From assembly GCF_000281045.1 (NCBI RefSeq), contig NW_008246096.1, positions 526,497 through 590,496 of the forward strand: 64,000 nucleotides of DNA. The letters are read 5' to 3'. Positions within the stretch are counted from its first letter, which is position 1, and every line of letters starts with the position of its first letter. The notes under the pieces are model-generated. The model worked only from the letters and a program-made list of their open reading frames with translations. It had not been told where the DNA came from and did not search any database. Shown piece after piece: positions 10,897-21,443 of this stretch. The position numbers were made by a program, and so were the translations under genes. Source of the DNA: Saprolegnia diclina VS20 (Eukaryota > Oomycota > Saprolegniomycetes > Saprolegniales > Saprolegniaceae).

Positions 10897-11725
10897 TTAG
10901 CGTCGTCGGGGCATGCTACCACGGGCAGCCTTGGGGCTACAGCAGCATGGCCTGCATGAGTAAAGAAAGGAAAAGTAGAGTAGGTACCGCATGCCACGGG
11001 TCGGGAAGCCCGTGGGGTCTTCACGGATCATCTCGGTCGTGTCTTCGAGCGTCGACGGCAGCGGAAGGTTGCGCTCGACGCGCTTGCGCAGCCACGAGCG
11101 GAGCGCATCGAGCTGCTCGTACGAGCGCATCATGTTGTTGATTTCCTCGACGGGCTGACCACACTTTTCCGAGACAATGCGCTTGACCTTGCCGTTGATG
11201 AGCTTCGGGTCGTTGCGCACGTTGGGCTCAAACGCCTCCATGATGGTCAAAAAGTTCTTCATCTGCTGGATCTGGGGCTACAGACAGCTCGGCCATGAGC
11301 CTTCACGAGGATGATCTATGTGCATGGGTACCATGGACGAGACACCGGGCATCATCGACTTCCAGCCCGAGACACCGCCATCGGCCGCTTGCTTCTACTC
11401 GAGCAAGATCGTGGTGAGGAGGTATGCCCTGCAAGGCCATGCGCAGGTACCTTCATCTGGTCGTAGTGGTCTTGCAGCGTGTACGTGGGCGTCGTCGCGA
11501 GGTACTTGACCTGGTCCATGTAGGCCTGGGCTACACAGGCGAACGTGCGCTTACTCCACGTCATGCGTCCATGCACATACTCTGCTTCTCGTTCTTGCGC
11601 TCCTCAAGCTTCTCGGAGACCTTCTCCTTGAAGCCCTGGAAGATGCTCATCTCGCGGGCAGGCGCATGGAAGCGCGGGCGGAGCACGGACGCGCGGAGGC
11701 CGGTGAGTACGTTGCGGAAGGCCAT
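10897..11725 (-). CDS. SRP54 M-domain-like protein lacking the GTPase domain, probably mitochondrial
   Basis: Exons (minus): 11581-11725, 11451-11530, 11332-11394, 10988-11277, 10897-10936; introns of 50-56 bp, all TAG; 205 aa. Residues 1-25 (MAFRNVLTGLRASVLRPRF onward) look like a mitochondrial presequence. A basic helix (FKEKVSEKLEERKNEK) is followed by a region with the M-domain pattern of SRP54/Ffh: MMPGVSSM, then TIMEAFEPNVRNDPKLI, RIVSEKCGQPVEEINNMMR and YEQLDALRSWL. There is no NG GTPase domain and no room for one upstream. In Ffh the M domain binds 4.5S/7S RNA and signal sequences; what a free M domain does here is unknown. The C-terminus is basic (RGSMPRRR). Weak similarity makes the family call moderate; gene structure is well supported by frame continuity. 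Confidence 0.68.
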
Positions 11726-12176
11726 GAGAACGCGAAAAAACCAATCACTGGTCCATGCCTTGATTTTTATACGCCCTCGCATTGGTCCATTAAATTTTAT
11801 ATTTAACCAATCCGATCGAAGAGCGCCACCGTGTCTTTGCGCCAAATTAGCTTCACCACGCTTCGGGCCTCGCGGCACCAAACGGCTCGCAACGAACATG
11901 CCGCTCACATGATCGTTGGCGATAGACTAACACGACCAATGTGATATCTTAGGCACCTCAGTATTATAACCACTGACCATGCGAGGTTGCCTGCCGGTAC
12001 CCCATGCCGGTACCCTAATCCCGGTCGGCGCGCAACAGATGAGCCGATGCGCCAAGAACACGTCGTCCCGCTTGAGAGCAAGCAAGCAAGGTCAACCTTA
12101 GGTATCTCTAGTAGAACCCATCCAACAGTGTGTCCACATCGAGCGTTGTTCATTGTACAGGATTAAATATCATAAC
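11726..12176. other. Intergenic with CCAAT boxes and a short direct repeat
   Basis: Upstream of the SRP-M gene there are CCAAT/ATTGG boxes at 11741-11745, 11781-11785 and 11807-11811 around an A/T-rich stretch. Further on, TGCCGGTACCC occurs twice, close together, at about 11993-12014. No gene seen. Confidence 0.45.
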
Positions 12177-15100
12177 TTAGCCGATGCTAATGACGTCGCC
12201 CATCATGCCCGCCGGCATGAGGTTGCTTGGCGAGTCGTTGGCGCTGCTCGTCGGCGGCTTGGTGACCCACGCGCGGCGGCGCACAAGCGAGAAGATGCGC
12301 GAGCACGTGTGGTCCGGGAACCGCGTAAAGTCCGTCGCGTACACCCAGCCTTCTTCGTCGCAGCCGTCGACGCTCATGTCGACCATCATCGTCACGGTCG
12401 AGATCTCCTTGCGCGTCGCAAACTTGCCCGACCGGTCGCTCCAATGTCCGCGGTCCGACGGCAGCAAGTGCCCGCCAAAGCCCACGAACGGCTGGTAGCG
12501 CTGGTTCTCGTACACAACCGGGTCGCCCGAGCTCAGAATCTCTTGCAAAAACTCCGTGTTCCAGCGCCGGTGCTTGACCTTCTTCGTCAACGGCTGCTTG
12601 TGGAAGAGCCAGTTGACGATGGCCGCCGGCTCGTCAAAGGCAAACCCGCGGTACACTGGCTGCTCCTCGGCGACCGTCGCATCGGGCGTCACCGACATAC
12701 GCGCCACGTCGGCGTGGTTGGGAATCTGATGCAAATGCGGCATGAGCCACTTGACATGCGGAAACTCAATGGCGCCGAGGGTGCTGATCGACGGCTCCGA
12801 CGCAGGATGTTGCACCGCGGCTTGGACCATGTCGAGCAGCGTCGGCTCAAACGCCCGCTTGTACGCAACGTAAAACACGTCTTTTGCATAGAGCGCAGCG
12901 ACAATCTACGACCACATATGAGACATGTGGCTTGACAAATTGAAACATTCGACGTACGAGGAGCTGGATGAGCCATGGCGCACCGAGACCAAACATCCAC
13001 GGGAACGACGACTGCGACGTCGGGTCTTGGAGGCCGACATAGTCGATTGCAATCTCAAACCCGTACAGCATCGCGAGGCTGGCCGCGACCGAGACAAACA
13101 CAAAGACGTTCCACGAGTTGATGAGGAGGCAGACGCGGACCGTCATGTACAAGCACAGAATCGTCCAGCCGAGATCCCCGAGGTTGAGGACGCTCGACGT
13201 TTGGCCGTCCGGCGTGAGCGCGTCGCCCGCCCAAATCAAAAAGTACAAGACGCCGAGCGAGTCGATGAGGCCGAGCAGCATCCACTGCCAAAAGCGACCG
13301 TATGAGAAAAGCTCACGGCACTTGCTGTGGTAGAGCTGCGGCACGGCGAGCGCGACTTCAGCCGTCACGTCTTGGTCCCAGATCGCGTAGACGCCAATGG
13401 GCAGCGCCGTGAAGAAGAGGTTGTAGCCTTGCTGGATGAACGCCGGGTAGATGAGCGTGCCCGAGAATGCCGTGAGGTTGAGCATGTACCAAAACATGGC
13501 GAGGCAGTACACAATGTTCTTGTAGTACGTGTAGTAGATGAGGTTGGAGATGCGCGTGTAGTTCCACCGACCGTGCACGAGGAGGAGGCGCGCGAGGAAC
13601 CGGAACTGGCCAATCGCAAAGTCGCTCGTGTTGACCGCGTGCCGCCCTTCCTCGCCCGCAATGCCAATGCCGACGTGGGCGGCTTGGATCATCGGCACGT
13701 CGTTGGCGCCATCGCCGATTGCAAGCGTCTTGGCCTCGTCGCAGTTGACGTTGACGAGCTCGACCAGCTGCGCCTTTTGGCTCGGCGAACACCGGCACGC
13801 AATCACGACGCGGCAGAGAAGCGCGACGCGGAGGAAGTGGAGCGCATCCACGTGCGACGGGTTGTCATGCAAGAGCCACGAGAGCGACGCGCCGTCAATC
13901 ACGATCGAGAGATCCCGCGTCCCAAACGACGTCTCGAGCACGTGGTGGTAGATCTCATCGAGGTGCCGGAGGAGGCTGCCGCGCGTCGGGCACCGCTTGG
14001 CGTTGATGACATAGCGCTCCATGTCGTTCGTCAAAAGCGAGCACGCAAAGCCAATGTTGATGGCCGTTTCTTCCATGTCGCCTGTCAGCACCCAGAGCGC
14101 AATGCCGGCTTTCGAGAGGAGCCGGATGGTTTCCGGTACTTCGTCTTGGAGACGGTCTTCGATCGCCGTCGTGCCGAGGAGTGTCAGTCCCGCCTCCATC
14201 TCGTTCTGGAGCTTCTCGACCGCACTTGCATGGTCTTCTTGGAGCACTTGGGCTTGCTGGTACGTGTTGTGGAAGGTCTCCCACTCGTCCTTTGGAATCG
14301 ACTTGGCCGCAATCACGAGCGTACGGAGACCTTCGGTCGCAAACGCTTCCAGTTGGCGCTCCGTGACCGCCTTGCACTTGAGGTTGGATGGCGCGAGGCG
14401 AGGAAACACCGTGCTGTCGGCGCCTTTTGTCAAGAGCACAATCTCTTCCCGGTCCATGCGGCGCACGACCACCGACATGCGCTTGCGCGTGCTATTGAAT
14501 TCAAACACTTCGAGGATCTCGTAGCGCTCGGGCGCGTCGTCGAACGGCGTCTTGATCGCAATCATACCCGGCGTCCGCTCGATAAACTCAAAGCCAAAGT
14601 ACTTGGCGCCGCTCACGAGCGCTTGTTCGTCCGGCGACGACGCAACGTACGGGCTCTTGGTCGCGTCGTCGTGCTTGAGCTCTAGCAGCACACTGTGGCA
14701 GAGCGCAAGGTGCCGGAAAAAGTTGCACACGGCCTCTTGCTGCTCGACGCCGCTCGCGCCATAAATGTCTTGGACGAGCTGCGGGTCGGTAAAGTTGACG
14801 TGCGGGATCGACGGCGTCGCCATCTCGTCGGCCGGTGGGTCGTCGAGAACGACCACGTCAACACCACCCCGACCGGCTGCAATCGCGGCGCGGCCGATGG
14901 CGGTCGTGCCTTGGCCATACGTCACACCGCGAATCGAGCACTTGCGAAACTCCATTTGGTTGCAGGTAATGGTGCCCGTTTTGTCTGAGAAGATGTGGGT
15001 AATGTGGCTACTCGGAGCATGAGCACAGAAGACATGGCACATGAAGATGCGTACCCGAGCTGCTCGTTGAGACCCTTATTGCGGGGCTGCATGCGCATGT

Positions 15101-16531
15101 CCCGCTCGGCATCGTACATGTGCATGTCGCGCGCCATGAAGTAGCCCTGGAGCGCCTTGACCGTCGTGATCGAGACATAGAGCGTGATGGGCACGACGGT
15201 CGCGAGCGTCGTGAGAAAGTAGAAGAAGGCCGTCACGAACGGGTTGTCGACACTGTTGCCGAGGTACTCGGGAAGGAACGGACTCGACCACTTGGTGTAC
15301 GAGATCGCCCCCGAGAGGCAGAGCACGAGGAGACCGAGCACGATCACAAACACTTGGTTGTTGCTACACACCATTTGAGCTCCTGTATGGTGGAAAATGG
15401 CGTACGTCATGGTGTCGAGCGTCGACTCCTTGTCGCTGTTGGGCTTGAGACCTTGCATGATCTTGGTGTCAAAGCCCGCCTAGGATTGCACTGAGTGGGC
15501 TCATTCGAATGAAGCAAAAGAGCGCACGTGAAGGACAAAGGCGAGGACGCGGTCTGTGTTGCGGACCTTGCAGCCGCGCCAGAGCATGTTGTGGACAGAG
15601 ATCGGCAGCGTAGCGTCTTCGTCGTCTGGATCTATACCCGCATTCCCAATGAGATTCCCGTCGTACGTCAGCGCATACCGTCGGCGATATGGACAGCGCC
15701 GTGGTACTTGTGGATGTCGGCGTTTGGCTCTTCGTTTTCAAACTTGAGGCTTTGGAGTCGCTGGCCGTACTGATGCGTCTCGACGGCGAAGCGCTCTTGG
15801 AGCACGGCTTCACGGAGCTTGAGGTTTGTCTCGCCGTCCAAGCTCTTGGTCTCAATGTAGCACACGCCGTCGTTGCCCGTCGCAAGGATCACGAGGTCGG
15901 CGGGCGCGACTTCCTTGTCACGGACCTCGACGCAGTCGCCAACGCAGAGATCCTTCCATGCTATGCATTCGAACGTGCCCGTTTCGCTCTGGTACCGGCG
16001 GCACGGCGCGCCGTTGGTTTCGTCGTCGGCTTGATGGCGCTGGTGGTCTTCGACGGCGGCAAAGATGCCATCGATCACGACGACAATCGCGAGGGGCAGA
16101 AACTGCAGCGGGACGCCTTTCGTGGGTGAAATCGCCGGAATCATCTGCAGCACGCCAATCATGAGAAAGTAAAAGTTGGCCATCTTCCGGAACGTGCGAT
16201 ACAAGAAGACGGGCATGAAGCTCCACCACGTGTAGTACGACGTCTTGATCGCGTTCGACGTGCCGGGAACTGGGCCCCCGCCGGCGATCGTGTTGTGGAT
16301 GATGCTCGTGTCGGCGTCGCTGGACGCCTTCTCGAGCGTGAAGCGCGCCTCGAGGAGCTTCATCTCGAGCGCGACGCTCGCGCTGACCGAGCGCGCCTTG
16401 GCCATGACGTTGCTGCTCATGGTCCGGACGCGCGCTGGGACGCTTGTCGTGCGCGCGAGGCCCGGCGTCTCGGGGATCCTCCGGTACGACTCGTCGCCGG
16501 CCGCAGACAAGGACGACGTTGATCGGAGCAT
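12177..16531 (-). CDS. P4-type ATPase (phospholipid flippase)
   Basis: Exons (minus): 15679-16531, 15528-15631, 15055-15479, 12958-15007, 12177-12905; introns of 47-52 bp; 1386 aa. P4-ATPases move phospholipids to the cytosolic leaflet of Golgi and plasma membranes, usually with a CDC50 subunit. The actuator motif SLDGETNLK is at about 230, the TM4 motif PITL replaces the more usual PISL, and the phosphorylation motif FSDKTGTITCNQMEFRK has catalytic Asp469. VASSPDEQALV and LTGDMEETAINIGFACSL lie in the nucleotide/P domains, then IGDGANDVPMIQAAHVGIGI and a C-terminal block of membrane helices. The cytosolic tail after YKRAFEPTLLDMVQ is about 220 residues. Start: ATG 16531 is preferred, with a CCAAT box 60 bp upstream and A/T-rich flanking DNA; an in-frame ATG at 16675 would add 48 residues. 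Confidence 0.93.
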
Positions 16532-17250
16532 CGAAGTTGAGGAATGTTCGAAGCGTGGATAATTAAATTGAAATTCGATGATTTTATTCGCCAATCCTTC
16601 GGTGAAGCGGCGTGTCGCAGAGATTGCTGCGACCGGGATAACCGTCGTCATGCCGCCTTGCGATAGCGTGATCATATTGGCCGCGCCGCATAATAATATT
16701 CCGATTGTGCAATATTAATATTCAAGTTCTCACTTCTCATTGGCGCCGCCACCCGGTTTCACAAGCGTTTCGGCGTTTTGAATTCGACCGATCTCAGTAT
16801 CCGGATATGCACCGGATACAGCACCGGACACACGGTTGACGCAATGGCCACGACCCACGAACTCGGCGGGTACCCATAGACAGGGCGTGAAGAGCCGGAG
16901 TCGGTGGAGAGCGACACTTTGGAGAAGTGCATGTCGTGCCGGCGAACGCGGCCGAAGCCGGATCTAACGCCGTGCGTCGTGTTATAATACGTTGAACCAT
17001 CGGATTTTGTGTCATAATACAGTTACAACGGCCGACGTGGTACACTTCTTCTGATGCGGCCTTCCATAATCAGCAAACAGCGTGCCGTAGGGGGTTGAGA
17101 GACGCGTCAACTATATTCTGGCAGCGGCTAATCAGCTACGACACGAGGCTACTCGATGACCAGATTGACGATGGGCACCTGCATGCGCGCGCAATCCCTT
17201 GACATGGACGCTCGAGAGTGGGAGGAGCACGATTTGAATTAGTGACTGGT
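16532..17250. other. Intergenic with tandem CCGGAT boxes
   Basis: Upstream of the flippase gene: a CCAAT box at 16591-16595 and an A/T-rich stretch at about 16555-16590 and 16680-16725. At 16798-16829 CCGGA occurs three times at 11-12 base intervals, the first copy being a perfect TATCCGGATA. No gene seen. Confidence 0.5.
16798..16829. promoter_or_regulatory. Triple CCGGA tandem with TATCCGGATA
   Basis: TATCCGGATA (16798-16807), then ACCGGATA and ACCGGACA at regular spacing. It lies 266 bp upstream of the preferred flippase start (122 bp from the alternative ATG at 16675). Confidence 0.45.
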
Positions 17251-18503
17251 TTACTGCTTCTTGATCTGGATGAGCTCGACGTCAAAGATCAGGTCCGAGT
17301 TGGGCGGAATGACCGGCGGCGCACCCTGGCGACCGTACGCCTTCTCCGCCGGGATGTACAGGCGCGAGCGCTCGCCCTTGGACATGAGGATCATGCCTTC
17401 GTCCCAGCCCTTGATGACCTATGCAAACCGCGCGTGAGAACCAAGTGGCGGTCGCGACACACAACGTACGTGGCCGACGCCGACGCGAAACTCAAACGGC
17501 TGCCCACGAGCGCGCGACGAGTCAAAGACCTTGCCGTTCGTGAGCTTGCCTTCGTAGTGGACAGCCAGCGTGTCGCCTGCACAAATCATATATATATCGG
17601 TGAGCCAGGTATGCTCGTCGGTCGATGATGGGTACATACCCTTCTCGGGGTAGTTTTCATCATCACCCGACGTGATGACTTGAGGAATCACGAGGCGCTC
17701 GCTCGCCTGTTGACGCTCAATCGGAATGTGGTCAACAAGCTCGATCGTCAAGTGCACGGTCTTCCCCGCGAGCTACGTCCATGCATAGCGTCATCGTGGG
17801 TGCACAAGTAGTGAAGACACGCGCGTGTGCAGGGACATACCTCGTGGCTCATGTCGACAACGATCGAGTCGTCGTCGATCTCGACGATCTTGGCCGCGTC
17901 GCCCTCTTCGTCGTCAAGGCCCAAGTACGAGCCGATCTCGAGCATCTTCTCTTCGCTCGGGCTACAAGCGCATTAGAGAGGGTCGTGCATGTACAAGCGT
18001 AAACGTACAGAAGGTTGAGCTCCGAACGCGGAATGCGCACACGGTTGTCCTCGTCGTCGGCCGCGCCAAACGCCATCTCCGGCGGGATGACGACGGTCTT
18101 CGTCTCGCCCTTCTTCATGCCAAGCAAGGCTTCTTCGAGGCCCACAATCATATCACCGTCGCCGACCGTGAACTTTTGGGGCGTGTCGTCGCGCTCGTCA
18201 AAGATTTCGCCGTTGTCCAGCTTGCCTTCAATGCACACAAAGACTTGGTCACCAAGACCGACCGTCGGCGTCGCGCTCGAGAAGGCGCGGACCGCCGAGG
18301 CCTTCGTGGCCGTGCGCATAAAGGGCGCCATGGCGGCGACGTGCGTCGGCTTGGCGATCGCATGGAAGGCCGCCGAGAGGCACGTCGTGGAGCGCTGCAT
18401 CTGAGCACGCTTGGAGGCTAGAGCAAGCATAAGAACTCATCTTCACAAGCAGAGGATGCGTACCCGCGGAGCGGCAGGTCGAGCGCAGGGCGCGGCGGAA
18501 CAT
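17251..18503 (-). CDS. Two-domain peptidyl-prolyl isomerase: SlyD-like FKBP plus canonical FKBP, probably mitochondrial
   Basis: Exons (minus): 18464-18503, 18009-18417, 17841-17961, 17640-17772, 17470-17576, 17251-17418; introns of 46-68 bp; 325 aa. The spliced N-terminus starts MFRRALRSTCRSA and continues Arg/Ser/Ala-rich for about 50 residues, a likely mitochondrial presequence. Domain 1 (about 55-200) resembles bacterial SlyD: GKLDNGEIFDERDDTP, MIVGLEEALLGMKKGE, then an inserted segment RVRIPRSELNLLP and the closing DMSHELAGKTVHLTIELVDH. Domain 2 (about 225-325) is FKBP12-like: AVHYEGKLTNGKVFDSSR, VIKGWDEGMILMSKGE, AYGRQGAPPVIPPNS. Both catalyse Xaa-Pro isomerisation in the families concerned; the SlyD insert is the chaperone part. 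Without exon 1 the gene would start at an ATG inside intron 1, which I reject. Confidence 0.88.
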
Positions 18504-18561
18504 GATGCGCACAGATGCGAGCAAAAGGTGTGGTGGCTGGATGAAATGCAACCGTATAGCG

Positions 18562-18570
18562 TATCCGGAC
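18562..18570. promoter_or_regulatory. TATCCGGAC element upstream of FKBP gene
   Basis: 58 bp upstream of the FKBP start at 18503; ends in C instead of TA. Confidence 0.45.
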
Positions 18571-18810
18571 AAAGATTTGCAGCTGCCTTCTATTGGTCGC
18601 TTGCAGTAGCCATACAAAACGGGCAGCTAAAGAAACGCAACTTATAGCCGGCAAAATGGCCGCACCAGCAATGACGCCGTCACAAGGGCTGTGCAAACGA
18701 GCTGATTGACGCGCATATGTACCACACTCGTGCTTGCGTGATGACGTGGGAAGCAGCTGCGCTCGGCGGCCGTTCCTTGCTACGGCGGGTGCGTGTTTTT
18801 AGCGCTGCGA

Positions 18811-18820
18811 TGTCCGGATA
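18811..18820. promoter_or_regulatory. TGTCCGGATA element upstream of small membrane protein gene
   Basis: 48 bp upstream of ATG 18869 on the gene's strand. Confidence 0.45.
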
Positions 18821-18868
18821 ATGTGTAGCATCCTTCCGGTCCAATTCTCCGTCGACAAAGGAAGAGCG

Positions 18869-19081
18869 ATGGCGCTGCCGTGGGAAGCGATCGTCGGGAT
18901 CGTGCTCTTGCTCATTTTCTATGTGCTCTGCCGCATCCTCCAGAACTACGTCATGTACACGCGTCGCGGGTACGAGCCAATCCCGGACGCCGAGAAGCCG
19001 GGCTTGTCCGCCCACCTCATCACGCATTCCAAGGACTCGGTCGAGATCCTCATTGAGAAGGACCGTCAAGGCCGCTCATGA
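18869..19081 (+). CDS. Small single-pass membrane protein, 70 aa
   Basis: Single exon starting MALPWEAIVGIVLLLIFYVL and ending KDRQGRS-stop. One hydrophobic segment (about 6-24) sits near the N-terminus, followed by a hydrophilic tail with RRGYEPIPDAEKPG. No family is recognised with confidence. The size, the PWEAI start, the N-terminal anchor and the charged C-terminus resemble the MWFE/NDUFA1 accessory subunit of complex I, but residue identity is too low to name it. An in-frame ATG at 18821 would add 16 residues; 18869 is preferred because the promoter-like element lies immediately before 18821. Convergent with the ZGRF1-type gene, 54 bp away. Confidence 0.6.
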   Translation: MALPWEAIVGIVLLLIFYVLCRILQNYVMYTRRGYEPIPDAEKPGLSAHLITHSKDSVEILIEKDRQGRS

Positions 19082-19135
19082 TAGACACATTGTGGCCCAT
19101 AATAATGCATGTCGTTGGTTGATGAGGTTGTGAGT

Positions 19136-20022
19136 TTACTTGGGCAAGAATGCAATGATTTCTTGCACTACACACAGCCAAATCAGAGACTCGTAGAGGT
19201 GCCAATGGCCATGTACCCGAGCGATTTTGGGGCGCTGGCAGAATTGACCACTCCTTGCCGACGTAGAGGGTCGTCTTCTCCACGCGCGGAGCGATTGGCA
19301 CAGTGGGGACCGGCGCTGGTCGAGCTGGCGGCGCGGTTGGTGTTGGGCGGTGCGATGGCTGACGAGGCGCTGCACTTCCTTGGGATTCTGCAGGCATGTT
19401 CGTGTGCTGCTTCTTCGTCGGCGGCTCATTCGAGGGCTGTGCGGCAGGCACTAGGTGGCGTCGTCCGCCTCCGAGCGCTGGTGTGCTTCCACTGGGTCGG
19501 GCCAGCGCATTCTGCTTGGAGCGACTGAAGGCGGCCGTGAAGGCGTTTGCCTCTGCGCTTGGTGTCGCCGTGGGTGCCACCTCAGCTTCGTCCATCTTTC
19601 GCTTGGGTGGCCGGAAGCCGCCTCGCGGAGGCTGAAATTTCGCTGCGCCGCCGGGTGGTGCTGGCGTGCGGCCCGAGACAAACGACGAAGGAGGAGATGG
19701 TGCGATGGCCGCAGCGCCAGGTGTGTTAAGCGTCGATGTCGATGAGGCCATCACACACGCTTCGATCTCGACGAGGAACCTATGCAGAGCTCAATTGCAT
19801 TCCATGCTGAGGATCATAGTTGTCGCGGTACTTGGGAAACTCAAAGTTGGGAAACTGAGCATTCCACTCGTGCGGTAGATATGGCTTCGAGTCGAGGCTC
19901 TTGCCGTCTTCGTCGTAGAGCATGAGCTTGGTCGAGAGCTTTACAAGCTTCCCGTCATGGTACGTCTTGGCCTTCTGCGTCTTGTGCTTGGTGTAGAGAC
20001 ACGGGATCCCGTCGCTGCTCAT
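19136..20022 (-). CDS. ZGRF1/Mte1-like N-terminal domain (DUF2439) protein
   Basis: Exons (minus): 19832-20022, 19217-19779, 19136-19167; introns of 52 and 49 bp; 261 aa. The N-terminal ~75 residues match the DUF2439 domain of ZGRF1, yeast Mte1 and fission-yeast Dbl2: IPCLYTKHKTQKAKTYHDGK, KLMLYDEDGKSL, and, after splicing, FPKFLVEIE. In those proteins the domain binds partner helicases at D-loops and branched recombination intermediates. Here it is followed by a Pro/Ala/Ser-rich disordered region with a basic patch (GGFRPPKRKMDEAE) and a short end VQEIIAFLPK joined across intron 2. No helicase domain is present, so the protein resembles Mte1/Dbl2 rather than full ZGRF1. Role in DNA repair is inferred from family. 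Confidence 0.75.
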
Positions 20023-20374
20023 CGGTCCTTCCTCCTTCGCTGCTCGCGGTGGAATTTGGCGGAAATTCGAGCCACATCCGGAATTTCCGGAAAAACAACC
20101 GCGAAAGATCCAAACGATGGCGCAAGATCGACGCCCAGGCAGCGAGAATGCATTGAAGCATGCTAACCGCAGCCCCAGGAATACAATGAGTAGCATGCAC
20201 GCTCCTAGACCTCGGCAAATGACCGCCGGCTGCCCGCCATGACGGTTGGTAGACCACATCTGCTTGACCTCGAGGACCTTCCAGCATTACACTGCACTCC
20301 ACTAGCACATGAAATACACTGACGAGCAATGACGAGATTGAGTTGGCACATTAACTGGTGATGAAGGAAATGGT
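20023..20374. other. Intergenic
   Basis: Between the ZGRF1-type start and the OTC stop. A CATCCGGAAT element (20075-20084) lies 52 bp upstream of the ZGRF1-type start; TTTCCGGAA follows immediately. No gene seen. Confidence 0.45.
20075..20084. promoter_or_regulatory. CATCCGGAAT element upstream of ZGRF1-type gene
   Basis: Degenerate member of the CCGGA element family, 52 bp upstream of the start at 20022, followed by a second TTTCCGGAA. Confidence 0.35.
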
Positions 20375-21443
20375 TTACTTTTTCTCGAGGAGCTTGGCCA
20401 AGACGGCCATGACGGTCCACATGCGGTTTTCGGCTTCGTCCCAGACCTTGGAGCGTTCGCCATAAAAGACTTCATCGTCGACCTCTTCCTTGTGGCGGGG
20501 AAGGCAGTGGAGGAAGATATGGTCGGACGCTGCATGTGCGAGCATCTTCTTGGTCACTTGGTAGCCATCAAAGTCCGCAATGCGCTGTTTTGCCTCTTCT
20601 TCTTGGCCCATGCTACGAGAACGTACAATGCTTGAGTGGCGGGCTCAAGTGGGATGTAGTGGACGAACCTGACCCACGTGTCGGTGGCAATGACATGGGC
20701 GCCCTTCACGGCTTCGACCGGGTCGGTTGTGAGGAACACCGAGGTGCCAGCTGCCTTGGCGAGCTTCTGGCACTTGGCAATCACATCGGGCGCTGCGTCA
20801 TACCCCGACGGCGTAGCGATTCGAATATTGGCTCCCATGAGCGGCGCGGCGAGCATGTAATCGTGCAAGACGTTGTTGCCGTCGCCGACCCACGCTAGTG
20901 TGAGTCCCTTGACCGATCCAAAGTGCTCCTACACATCCATCATCATGAGATCACAAGAAAAGCCAAGGCAAGACATACCTGCACGGTGAGGTAGTCGGCG
21001 AGAGCCTGGAGCGGATGGTACTTGTCCGAGAGCGCATTGATGACGGGCACGCTCGCTTCCTTTGCGAGCTCCACGACGCTGGCGTGGCCATAGACGCGCG
21101 CAAGGAGCGCCGAGCCAAACCGGCTCATGACGTGCGCTGAGTCTTTGAGCGACTCGTTGACGCCGAGCTGGATGTCATCGCTGGAGAGGAAGAGCGCGCG
21201 GCCACCGAGGCGCTGCATGCCAATCTCTGTGCTAAGGCGCGTGCGCGTCGAGCGCTTCTGGAAGATCATAAGCAACGTCTCGTTCGTGAGGAGGTCCGTG
21301 TTGATGTTGTGCTTCTTGAACTCGGCGGCCGTGTTGATGAGGCCCTGGAACTGCGCGGGCGTGAGCTGGTCCGTCGAGAGGAAGTGCTTGGGGAACGTGG
21401 ACATGGCACGCGAGGTATGGCGAAAGGCGCGGAAGGGCTGCAT
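20375..21443 (-). CDS. OTC: Ornithine carbamoyltransferase, mitochondrial
   Basis: Exons (minus): 20979-21443, 20669-20928, 20375-20612; introns of 50 and 56 bp; 320 aa. Makes citrulline from ornithine and carbamoyl phosphate (arginine synthesis). Residues 1-18 ([19 protein letters not shown]) form a probable mitochondrial leader; [13 protein letters not shown] starts the mature enzyme. The carbamoyl-phosphate motif STRTR is at 65-69, [11 protein letters not shown] binds carbamoyl phosphate, AWVGDGNN is split by intron 1, [10 protein letters not shown] (split by intron 2) is part of the ornithine site, and the catalytic HCLPRH has Cys278. Length and motifs are complete. An ATTGG box lies 80 bp upstream. 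Confidence 0.95.

Larger units (their letters stand above)
18504..18868. other. Divergent promoter region, FKBP / small membrane protein
   Basis: Carries one CCGGA element close to each start (18562-18570 and 18811-18820) and an ATTGG box at 18592-18596. No coding sequence recognised. Confidence 0.45.

Noticed and set aside
13327-14685. Plus-strand frame of 452 codons over the flippase gene
   Set aside because: Antisense shadow; the minus-strand product has all P4-ATPase motifs.
16532-16675. Flippase start at the upstream ATG 16675
   Set aside because: The extra 48 codons cover A/T-rich DNA with a CCAAT box and look like promoter; kept only as an alternative.
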